Source of the DNA: Oscillospiraceae bacterium
GTDB lineage: Bacteria; Bacillota_A; Clostridia; Oscillospirales; Oscillospiraceae
Length of the DNA: 20,960 nt
Assembly (NCBI GenBank): GCA_021771675.1
Contig: JAETOP010000098.1
Span: forward strand, 1 to 20,960
Direction of reading: 5' to 3'
Every line of letters begins with the position of its first letter. Position 1 is the first letter of the stretch. The position numbers and the translations under genes were made by a program. Below, piece by piece: positions 7,164-14,130 of this stretch. The notes beneath the pieces are model-generated. The model was not told the origin of the DNA and did not search any database. It saw nothing but the letters and a program-made list of their open reading frames with translations.

Positions 7164-8659
7164 GCTTTATCGCCAATCTGCCCCTTTTCTGCATTGTGGC
7201 CAGTCTGGTTTGCAGTGTGATTTCCTCGGTACTGAACGGAAAGCTGGCCCGGTGGCTGTCCATGGCCCTGAGCCTGGCCGTGGCGGTGTGTTCCCTGCTG
7301 GTGCTGGGAATGGTGTGGCAAAATGGGGAGCCGCTAACCTACCTGATGGGCCACTTTCCCCATCCCTGGGGCAACGAAATCCGGCTGGGGATTCTGGAGA
7401 GCTTTTTCTCCTTCGTCTTCGCCGCCGTAATGTTTTTGAGTATGCAGGGAGCCAAGATCCGGCTGACCCAGGACCTGCAGGTGGATAGGCATCCGTTCTA
7501 TTTCGTGATGACGGATCTGATTCAGGCCTCCCTGCTGGTGCTTGTCTACACCAACGATCTTTTCACCGGCTATGTGTTCATCGAAATCTGCACCCTGGCC
7601 TCCTGCGGCATTCTGATGATCCGCCAGACCGGGCGGGCCATTCTGGCCTCGGTGCGCTACATGATTTTCAGCCTCATCGGCTCGGGCCTATTTCTGCTGG
7701 GCGTGACCATCCTCTATGGCATCACCGGCCATTTGCTGCTGCCCAGTCTCCACGAGGCGGCGGCGGAGCTTTGGCACACCGGGGCCTACCGGATTCCCCT
7801 CACCAGCTCCATCTGCCTGATTACCGTGGGTCTGGCCATCAAAAGTGGCCTCTTCCCCTTCCATTATTGGATGCCGGACACCTACGGCTGCGCCACCCCC
7901 TGCTCCTCGGCCATCCTCTCGGGACTGGTGTCCAAGGGCTACATCTTCTTCCTGTTAAAGGTGATTTTCTCCGGCTTTGGCACCCAGGTCTTCTATGGCA
8001 GCGGCGTGCAGAACGTGCTGTTCGTCTTCGGCATCTGCGGCATGATCTTCGGCTCCATCGGGGCCATCCGGGAAAACGACATTTTCCGGATGCTGGCCAA
8101 CTCCTCCGCCGCCCAGATCGGCTATGTGTACTTAGGGATCGGCATCAGCCCGGAAGCCGGTGTGATTGGAGCATTGTTTCACATCCTCACCCACGCCGTG
8201 ACAAAGCCGGTGCTCTTTCTCTCTGCCTCCCGGCTGTCCGATGCGGCGGGAGGGAGCAAGCGGTTTAAGGACTTGCAGGGCAGCGGCTATGCCTTCCCCC
8301 TGGCGGGCTTTGCCTTCTCCCTGGGAGCTCTGAGCATGATCGGCATTCCCATGACCATGGGCTTCATGTCCAAATATCTGCTGGCCGTGGCGGGGCTGGA
8401 GGCGACCTTCAAAGCGGTGCCCACCCTGCTGGCGCTGGCGCTGAGTACCATTCTCAACACCTTCTATTTCGCCCGGACCATCATCCGGCTCTACACCCCC
8501 GGCACGCCCCTGTCCTCCGCCGCCCCGTGGCGAGCCCAGGCGTCCTTTGGGCTGTCGGCCATCTGCTTCAGCCTCCTGAATCTGGGGGCGGGAATCTCTG
8601 CCTCCCCCCTGATCGGGCTTTTGAGGCATGGATTGGAATTCTTTGGAAAGGTGGGTTAA
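7160..8659 (+). CDS. Antiporter-like subunit 1 (MrpD/MbhH/NuoN family)
   Basis: This 499-residue membrane protein of about 14 helices is the first of four consecutive proton-channel-like subunits. It keeps the expected in-membrane charged residues: Glu142 (GYVFIEICTL), Lys228 (LAIKSGLFPFHYWMPD), Lys259 (SGLVSKG), and His341, His345 and Lys349 (LFHILTHAVTKP). It is in the MrpD/MbhH position, directly after subunit C. TYGCATPCSSAILSG is a divergent form of the usual HPVAPAPASALLSG segment. GGAGGGAG precedes the ATG, and the next gene starts 4 bases after the stop. Confidence 0.92.
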   Translation: MSFIANLPLFCIVASLVCSVISSVLNGKLARWLSMALSLAVAVCSLLVLGMVWQNGEPLTYLMGHFPHPWGNEIRLGILESFFSFVFAAVMFLSMQGAKIRLTQDLQVDRHPFYFVMTDLIQASLLVLVYTNDLFTGYVFIEICTLASCGILMIRQTGRAILASVRYMIFSLIGSGLFLLGVTILYGITGHLLLPSLHEAAAELWHTGAYRIPLTSSICLITVGLAIKSGLFPFHYWMPDTYGCATPCSSAILSGLVSKGYIFFLLKVIFSGFGTQVFYGSGVQNVLFVFGICGMIFGSIGAIRENDIFRMLANSSAAQIGYVYLGIGISPEAGVIGALFHILTHAVTKPVLFLSASRLSDAAGGSKRFKDLQGSGYAFPLAGFAFSLGALSMIGIPMTMGFMSKYLLAVAGLEATFKAVPTLLALALSTILNTFYFARTIIRLYTPGTPLSSAAPWRAQASFGLSAICFSLLNLGAGISASPLIGLLRHGLEFFGKVG

Positions 8660-8663
8660 TCCC

Positions 8664-10115
8664 ATGATGCTCACAATGATTTTGCTTCCCGCTCTGGCGG
8701 CTCTGGCGCTGCCCTTTCTGAAACGCAGGCGGGACAAGCACCGCTGCGTGATGCTGGCCCTGGCCCTGGAGGCGGTGCTGGCCGCCAACGCCCTGCTGCT
8801 GCCGGAGCGGGAAATGGTGCTTTTCTCCATGACGGAGAATCTGACCATTGCCCTGAGGCTGGACGGCATCTCCAAGCTCTTCATGGCCATCGGGGCCTTC
8901 GGCTTTCTGCTCACCGGAATCTACGCCTTCCGGTATCTGGAGGGGGAAGAGAAGGACGACCGGTTCTTTGTCTTCTTCCTGCTGTCCCAGGCTGCGCTGA
9001 TGGGCATGGATTTCAGCCGGAACCTGATCACCATGTACCTGTTCTTTGAGATGATTACCCTGCTGTCCATGCCCCTGGTGCTCTATGACCGCACAGAGCA
9101 GGCGGTGCGGGGTGCGCTCAAGTATCTGTTCTATTCCGTGGCCGGTGCCTTCCTGGCCCTGGGCTGCATTTTCTTCCTGTCAAAATTCTGCGTGAGCCTG
9201 GAATTTGTCCCCGGGGGCAATCTGAACCCGGAAAGGACAGCGGGGCAGGAGACTCTGCTGCGAATTCTGGTGTTTCTGGGCGTGGTGGGCTTCGGCGCCA
9301 AGGCCGGTATGTACCCCCTCCACGGCTGGCTGCCCACGGCCCATCCCGTGGCCCCGGCGCCCGCCTCCGCCGTGCTCTCCGGCATCATCGCCAAGGCCGG
9401 CGTGCTGGCCATCATCCGGCTGATCTTCTTCTGCGTGGGGGCCGATTTTCTCCGGGGCACCTGGGTGCAGCAGGCATTGCTGGGCCTGGCGCTGCTGACG
9501 GTGTTCATGGGCTCCATGATGGCCTATCGGGAGAAGGTGTTCAAAAAGCGGCTGGCCTACTCCTCCGTCAGTCAGATTTCCTACATTCTGGTGGGTCTGT
9601 TCTTCCTGACCCCTGAAAGCACTCTGGGCGGACTGCTGCACATTTTGTTCCACGCCGCCATCAAGGTGTGCCTGTTCCTGGTGGCCGGCTCCTTCATCCA
9701 CAACACCGGCAAGCACAATGTGGATGAATTTGTGGGCTTCGGAAAGTCCATGCCCAAAACCCTCTGGGGCTTCACCCTGGCTTCTCTGGCCCTCATCGGC
9801 ATTCCTCCCGCCTCCGGCTTTGTGAGCAAATGGTATCTGGCTCTGGGGGCTCTGGACTCCGGTCTGAGTATCTACAGCTGGCTGGCTCCCGTGGTGCTGC
9901 TGATTTCCGCCCTGCTCACCGCCGGGTATCTGCTGCCCATCACCGTATCCGGCTTTTTCCCCGGCAAGGATGCCGCAGTGCCTGCCAAAAATGACGAGGG
10001 CGGCTGGAGCATGGTGGCCCCCATCTGGATTCTGGCGGGGCTGAGCCTGCTTCTTGGCCTGTGCGCCGGGAACCTGGTGCGCGTGCTGGGGAGCCTGGCC
10101 GCTTCCCTGTTCTGA
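8664..10115 (+). CDS. Antiporter-like subunit 2 (MrpD/NuoM family)
   Basis: This 483-residue membrane protein of about 14 helices carries all expected charged residues: Glu119 (LFFEM), Lys203 (GFGAKAGMYPLHGWLP), Lys234 (IIAKAG), and His316, His320 and Lys324 (LLHILFHAAIK). HPVAPAPASAVLSG is typical of MrpD/MbhH-type subunits. I prefer the ATG at 8664, which has AAGGTGG about 9 bases upstream and gives MMLTMILLPAL. An in-frame ATG at 8628 would overlap the preceding gene by 32 bases and has GAGG only one base away. The next gene follows after 8 bases. Confidence 0.9.
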   Translation: MMLTMILLPALAALALPFLKRRRDKHRCVMLALALEAVLAANALLLPEREMVLFSMTENLTIALRLDGISKLFMAIGAFGFLLTGIYAFRYLEGEEKDDRFFVFFLLSQAALMGMDFSRNLITMYLFFEMITLLSMPLVLYDRTEQAVRGALKYLFYSVAGAFLALGCIFFLSKFCVSLEFVPGGNLNPERTAGQETLLRILVFLGVVGFGAKAGMYPLHGWLPTAHPVAPAPASAVLSGIIAKAGVLAIIRLIFFCVGADFLRGTWVQQALLGLALLTVFMGSMMAYREKVFKKRLAYSSVSQISYILVGLFFLTPESTLGGLLHILFHAAIKVCLFLVAGSFIHNTGKHNVDEFVGFGKSMPKTLWGFTLASLALIGIPPASGFVSKWYLALGALDSGLSIYSWLAPVVLLISALLTAGYLLPITVSGFFPGKDAAVPAKNDEGGWSMVAPIWILAGLSLLLGLCAGNLVRVLGSLAASLF

Positions 10116-10123
10116 GGTGGCCT

Positions 10124-11593
10124 ATGAACCAGGAATTTTTACTGCTGGCAGTGCTGCTACCCCTGCTGGGGGGCGCGCTGCTGCCTTTGACCTATCAACG
10201 GCCCAAGGTGCTCTACGGCGGGGTGTATGCCATCACCGCCGCCACCTCGGTGCTTGTCTGGGCGCTGATCTTCACCTGCGAAACCCAGGCCTTCACCGTG
10301 GTTCACCTGACCAAGGAACTGACCCTGACGCTGCGCTTTGACGGCCTGGGGCGGTTTTTCGCCGGCATTGTGGCCACCCTCTGGCCGCTGACGGTGCTCT
10401 ACGCCTCGGAGTACATGAAGACAGAGCCCCGGCAGACCGCCTTTTTCAGCTTCTTCACCATGACCTACGGAGTGACTCTGGGAGTGGCCATGTCGGCCAA
10501 CCTTTTCACCATGTACGCCTTCTATGAGCTGCTGACCCTGGCCACTGTGCCTCTGGTGATGCACCCCATGACCCGGCGGGCCGTCCGGGCGGCGAAGACC
10601 TATTTTTCCTTCTCCCTGGGCGGCGCTGCCTTCGCCTTCACCTCCATCATGTACCTCATCGGCAACGGCTACGGCGGGGACTTCCGCTTCGGCGGCTTCC
10701 TGGAAGCGGGGTATGAAGGAAGCAAAAATCTCATGCTGGCCTTCTATGTGCTGGGCTTTCTGGGCTTCGGCGTAAAGGCGGCTGTCTTCCCCGCCCATGT
10801 GTGGCTGCCCAAGGCCTCGGTGGCCCCCACCCCGGTGACTGCCCTGCTCCACGCGGTGGCGGTGGTGAAATCCGGCGTGTTCGCCGTAATCCGGCTGACC
10901 TGGTACGCCTACGGCACCGGCGTGCTGGCGGGCACCTGGGCCCAGAATGTGGTGATGGGGTTCGCCATCTTTACAATCCTCTTCGGGGCCACCAAGGCGC
11001 TGAAGGAGCAGCACTGGAAGCGGCGGCTGGCCTATTCCACGGTGGCGAACCTTTCCTACATTCTCTTTGGCGTGAGCATGATGACCCAGGCCGGGCTGGC
11101 GGCGGGACTGCTGCACATGGCCTTCCATGCGGAGATCAAAATTCTGGCCTTCTTCTGCGCCGGCGCGGTGCTTCACGGCACCGGGCGGGAGTATCTGCCC
11201 CAGCTGAGCGGCCTGGGCAGGAAAATGCCCATCACCTTCGGCTGCTTCACCGTCTCCGCCCTGGCTCTGACAGGAATTCCGCCCTTCTCCGGCTTTGTCA
11301 GCAAATGGCACCTGCTCACCGCGGCGGCGGATTCCCAAAACGTGCTTGCCTATGTGGGCGCCGGGGTGCTGCTTTTCGGCGCTCTGCTCACCGCCATGTA
11401 CATGTTCACCGTCGTATGCCGGGCCTTCTTCCCATGGAGCGGGTCGGAGGATGAAAAGCTGCCCGCCCAGCGGGAGGTTAACTGGCGAATGACGGTGCCC
11501 ATGGTCATTCTGGCCGCCGGAATTTTGCTCACGGGACTGTTTGCCCAGCCCATCGTCAACGCAGCCCTGGCCATCGCCGGGGGAATGGGATAA
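10124..11593 (+). CDS. Antiporter-like subunit 3 (MrpA N-terminal/NuoL type)
   Basis: This 489-residue membrane protein has about 14 helices. Unlike its three neighbours it has KASVAPTPVTALLHAVAVVK (230-249), matching the APTPVSAxLHxATMVKAG signature of MrpA and NuoL. It is therefore the likely counterpart of the MrpA N-terminal part, without the fused MbhD/E tail, which is encoded separately upstream. Charged residues are Glu135 (FYELLTL), Lys218 (GFGVKAAVFPAHVWLP), Lys249, and His331, His335 and Lys339 (LLHMAFHAEIK). An additional Glu337 sits beside the last lysine. The ATG at 10124 has GAGGTGG close upstream; a start at 10061 would lie deep in the previous gene. Confidence 0.92.
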   Translation: MNQEFLLLAVLLPLLGGALLPLTYQRPKVLYGGVYAITAATSVLVWALIFTCETQAFTVVHLTKELTLTLRFDGLGRFFAGIVATLWPLTVLYASEYMKTEPRQTAFFSFFTMTYGVTLGVAMSANLFTMYAFYELLTLATVPLVMHPMTRRAVRAAKTYFSFSLGGAAFAFTSIMYLIGNGYGGDFRFGGFLEAGYEGSKNLMLAFYVLGFLGFGVKAAVFPAHVWLPKASVAPTPVTALLHAVAVVKSGVFAVIRLTWYAYGTGVLAGTWAQNVVMGFAIFTILFGATKALKEQHWKRRLAYSTVANLSYILFGVSMMTQAGLAAGLLHMAFHAEIKILAFFCAGAVLHGTGREYLPQLSGLGRKMPITFGCFTVSALALTGIPPFSGFVSKWHLLTAAADSQNVLAYVGAGVLLFGALLTAMYMFTVVCRAFFPWSGSEDEKLPAQREVNWRMTVPMVILAAGILLTGLFAQPIVNAALAIAGGMG

Positions 11594-11605
11594 GGAGGCT
11601 GCACC

Positions 11606-13675
11606 ATGAATCCCTGGTTATTTGTATTTTTCCCCATGATTATGGCCTTCGCCGTGTATTTTGCCGGGAAGAAGCGGGAGCAGGCCGCCATCGCCACAGG
11701 CCTGGTGTCTTTGGCCTTTGCCCTTCTCGTTGCCCTGGGGCCGGAAACAACAGCCCCGCTTCCCCTGGTCACAGGACTGAAGCTGACGGTGGACGGCTTC
11801 CGACGGGTGTACATCGTGGTTATCTGCCTGATGTGGGCCATGACGCTGCTGCTCTCCCCGGAGTATTTCCGCCACCACAAAAATGTGGCACGGTACTACT
11901 TCTTTAATCTTTTAACCCTGGGGGCCACCCTGGGGGTGTTCCTGGCGGCAGACCTGTACACCGCCTTCGTCTTCTTCGAGATTATGTCCTTCACCTCCTT
12001 CACCTGGGTCATCCAGGAGGAGACTCCCGGGGCTGTCCGGGCGGCAAACACCTACCTGGCAGTGGCTGTCATTGGCGGTCTTGCAGCCCTGATGGGGCTG
12101 TTCCTGTTGCAGCACGCCCTGGGCACCACGGAGCTGACAAAGCTCTATGCCCTTTCCCAGGCCTATCCCAACAAGGGGCTGCTCTACGCCGCCGGGGGCT
12201 GCATTCTCTTCGGCTTCGGAGCCAAGGCGGGCATGTTCCCCCTGCACATCTGGCTGCCAAAGGCCCATCCGGTGGCTCCCGCTCCCGCTTCGGCGCTGCT
12301 CTCCGGCGTGCTGACCAAGTCCGGCATTTGGGGAATTGTGGCAACCACCGCCAATATTTTCCGCTATGACGCCGGCTGGGGGACGCTCATTCTCTGCCTC
12401 GGCACCGTGACCATGGTGCTGGGGGCGGTGCTGGCCCTGTTCAACACGGACCTCAAGGGGACCCTCGCCTGCTCCTCCATGAGCCAGATCGGCTTCATCC
12501 TGGTGGGGGTGGGGATGATGGGGCTGCTGGGGGAGGAAAACGCCCTGGCCGCCCGGGGCGCGCTGCTGCACATGGTCAACCACTCCCTGTTCAAGCTGGT
12601 GCTGTTTGAATGCGCCGGTGTGGTGTATCTGAACCTGCATCAGCTGGATTTGAACGAGATTCGGGGCTTTGGCCGGAAAAAGCCCCTGCTGAACCTGGCC
12701 TTCCTGCTGGGGGCGGCGGGCATCGGCGGCATCCCCCTGCTGAACGGCTATGTGAGCAAGACCCTGCTCCACGAGGCCATTGTGGAGGGGGCCGCAATCT
12801 ACGGCTGGCCCCTGAAGGTGGCGGAGTGGCTGTTCCTGATCTCCGGCGGCATGACCCTGGCCTATATGACCAAGCTCTATGTATGCCTGTTTATTGAGGA
12901 AAACCCCACCCGGCAGCAGGAATTTGACGGCAAAAAAGCCTATATGTCCCCCCTGAGCGCCATCGCCGTTCTGCTGCCCGCTCTGCTGCTGCCCACCCTG
13001 GGGCTGTCCGCCGGGGTGAGCATGGATGGCATTGCGGATTTGGGCACAGACTTTTTCTGCTGCGGCCCGATACACCACGCCGTCCACTACCTCTCTCCCG
13101 AAAATCTCAAGGGGGCGGCAATCTCCATCGTTATTGGCGTGCTGCTCTATTTCCTGGTCATTCGGAAGTGTCTGATGAAGGATGGAAAATACGTGAACCG
13201 CTGGCCCAAAAGTGCGGATTTGGAGGAGCTTCTCTACCGTCCCCTGCTGCAAAAGTGGCTTCCCGGGGTCTTCGGCTGGATCAGCGCTCTGTTCGGAGAG
13301 AATAAGCTCACCACCCCTTTGGCGAAGGGAACCCTCCGGGTCAGCGGAATTCTGGGGAGGCTGCTTGGCGACCTGCCTGACGCTCTGGTACTGCTGGCCG
13401 CCAAAACCGTCTACCGCCCCACCAGGGAGCAAAGCGACGACAAGGTCTATGCCTCCGTCGCCTATCGGCTGGGCAAGGACATCGACCTGCTTGCCACTCA
13501 CCGTGGCAAGGAGCAGCCCGGCGGCAGACACTATGCCCACCTGGTCTACCGGAGTCTGGATACCTTGAAAAAGACCACCGCCCGGATCACCGGCAATCTC
13601 TCTTTCGCACTGCTGATGCTCTGCGCTGCCATCTGCGTGGTCTTTATCTACATGATCGTTCTCCACAACCCATAG
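11606..13675 (+). CDS. Antiporter-like subunit 4 with long C-terminal extension
   Basis: This 689-residue membrane protein is about 200 residues longer than its neighbours. The core (1-480) has Glu125 (FVFFEIM), Lys207 (GFGAKAGMFPLHIWLP), HPVAPAPASALLSG, Lys238, and His322, His326 and Lys330 (LLHMVNHSLFK). After a helix at about 503-522 comes a largely polar stretch (about 525-660), then a final helix (666-686). This layout resembles the NuoL arrangement of a lateral arm returning to the membrane, but there is no sequence proof of homology. AAGGAGG at 11592-11598 overlaps the previous stop and gives a strong start. It is the last gene of the operon; no clear terminator follows. Confidence 0.9.
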   Translation: MNPWLFVFFPMIMAFAVYFAGKKREQAAIATGLVSLAFALLVALGPETTAPLPLVTGLKLTVDGFRRVYIVVICLMWAMTLLLSPEYFRHHKNVARYYFFNLLTLGATLGVFLAADLYTAFVFFEIMSFTSFTWVIQEETPGAVRAANTYLAVAVIGGLAALMGLFLLQHALGTTELTKLYALSQAYPNKGLLYAAGGCILFGFGAKAGMFPLHIWLPKAHPVAPAPASALLSGVLTKSGIWGIVATTANIFRYDAGWGTLILCLGTVTMVLGAVLALFNTDLKGTLACSSMSQIGFILVGVGMMGLLGEENALAARGALLHMVNHSLFKLVLFECAGVVYLNLHQLDLNEIRGFGRKKPLLNLAFLLGAAGIGGIPLLNGYVSKTLLHEAIVEGAAIYGWPLKVAEWLFLISGGMTLAYMTKLYVCLFIEENPTRQQEFDGKKAYMSPLSAIAVLLPALLLPTLGLSAGVSMDGIADLGTDFFCCGPIHHAVHYLSPENLKGAAISIVIGVLLYFLVIRKCLMKDGKYVNRWPKSADLEELLYRPLLQKWLPGVFGWISALFGENKLTTPLAKGTLRVSGILGRLLGDLPDALVLLAAKTVYRPTREQSDDKVYASVAYRLGKDIDLLATHRGKEQPGGRHYAHLVYRSLDTLKKTTARITGNLSFALLMLCAAICVVFIYMIVLHNP

Positions 13676-13707
13676 AATCTGCAGCATAAAAAGAAAGGTC
13701 GAATGAC

Positions 13708-13879
13708 ATGAAAAAAATAATGCTGGTTTTCGGTACAAGACCGGAAGCGATTAAGATGTGCCCTCTGGTAACTCCTGGACGATGAGGATGCCTATGCCCA
13801 AATGGCCCACGCCGCCAACCCCTACGGCGACGGCCACGCCTGCGAACGGATTGCCGACATTCTGGAAAAAACCCTGTAA
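13708..13879 (+). pseudogene. wecB: wecB remnant: UDP-GlcNAc 2-epimerase with internal deletion
   Basis: Frame one reads MKKIMLVFGTRPEAIKMCPL, the N-terminus of non-hydrolysing UDP-N-acetylglucosamine 2-epimerase, then stops at 13783-13785. From 13772 another frame reads [20 protein letters not shown] and then [15 protein letters not shown] to the stop at 13877-13879, which is the normal C-terminus of the same enzyme. More than 300 middle codons are missing and the join is out of frame, so no enzyme can be made. WecB would have converted UDP-GlcNAc to UDP-ManNAc for cell-surface polysaccharide. It starts 32 bases after the antiporter operon, suggesting a former operon member or neighbour. Alternatives are a separate small peptide or an assembly error; the deletion is much the simplest reading. 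Confidence 0.88.
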
Positions 13880-13921
13880 TACTAATTCTTGATTAAAATC
13901 TTTAATATCAGCTTGGTCTAT

Positions 13922-13945
13922 TGACGCAATACGGCGTTATCGTCA
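13922..13945. repeat. Short inverted repeat in the wecB-remnant 3' region
   Basis: TGACG (13922-13926) is mirrored by CGTCA (13941-13945). Between them CAATACGGCGTTAT (13927-13940) matches CAATACCGCATAAT (20851-20864) at 11 of 14 positions. Each copy lies upstream of a related long hairpin (14024-14074 and 20903-20953), suggesting parts of one repeat family. It could also be chance. Confidence 0.35.
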
Positions 13946-14023
13946 CTAGCCATACATACAGATAGGCTTGCGTTCCTCTGCCTTGTCTTGCGCCAATATC
14001 CCTACCAAGAAATTTTCCAGGCG

Positions 14024-14074
14024 AAAGTTTGGAAAACAGTGGAATACTGGATGTATTTCCTGCTTTTCAAACTG
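14024..14074. repeat. Hairpin repeat, copy A
   Basis: A 51-base imperfect palindrome: AGTTTGGAAAA against TTTTCAAACT, and GGAATAC against GTATTTCC. It aligns without gaps to 20903-20953 with 40 of 51 identical positions, and the palindrome is retained in both. It lies between the wecB remnant and the 3' end of the convergent signalling gene. Confidence 0.65.
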
Positions 14075-14082
14075 TGCGACTG

Positions 14083-14112
14083 GATAAAAGGGTCTGCTGG
14101 TCAGCCGCAGAC
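14083..14112 (-). terminator. Probable terminator of the degV-methyltransferase-GH3-HD-GYP operon
   Basis: On the minus strand GTCTGC (14107-14112) and GCAGAC (14092-14097) form a perfect stem. It is extended by GG/CC inside with one bulged A and a CTGA loop, and is followed by CCTTTTATCC. The U-run is short (four), so strength is uncertain, but it sits about 20 bases after the last stop of the operon. Confidence 0.55.
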
Positions 14113-14130
14113 GATTTATTCAGAGGTTCC

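Noticed and set aside
4559..13675. Complex I or energy-converting hydrogenase operon
   Set aside because: No NuoB/C/D/H/I- or hydrogenase-type genes are present, and subunits E, F and G mark it as Mrp/Mbh antiporter.
11912..13738. 608-codon open frame opposite the fourth antiporter subunit
   Set aside because: The His/Gln/Gly-rich product without domains is a shadow of the antiporter gene; the plus frame has all family residues.
13708..13785. 25-codon peptide gene
   Set aside because: Its sequence is the WecB N-terminus cut by a deletion, with the C-terminus following in another frame.
13890..13915. AT-rich stem as antiporter-operon terminator
   Set aside because: It is almost pure A/T with a bulge and has no following U-tract.
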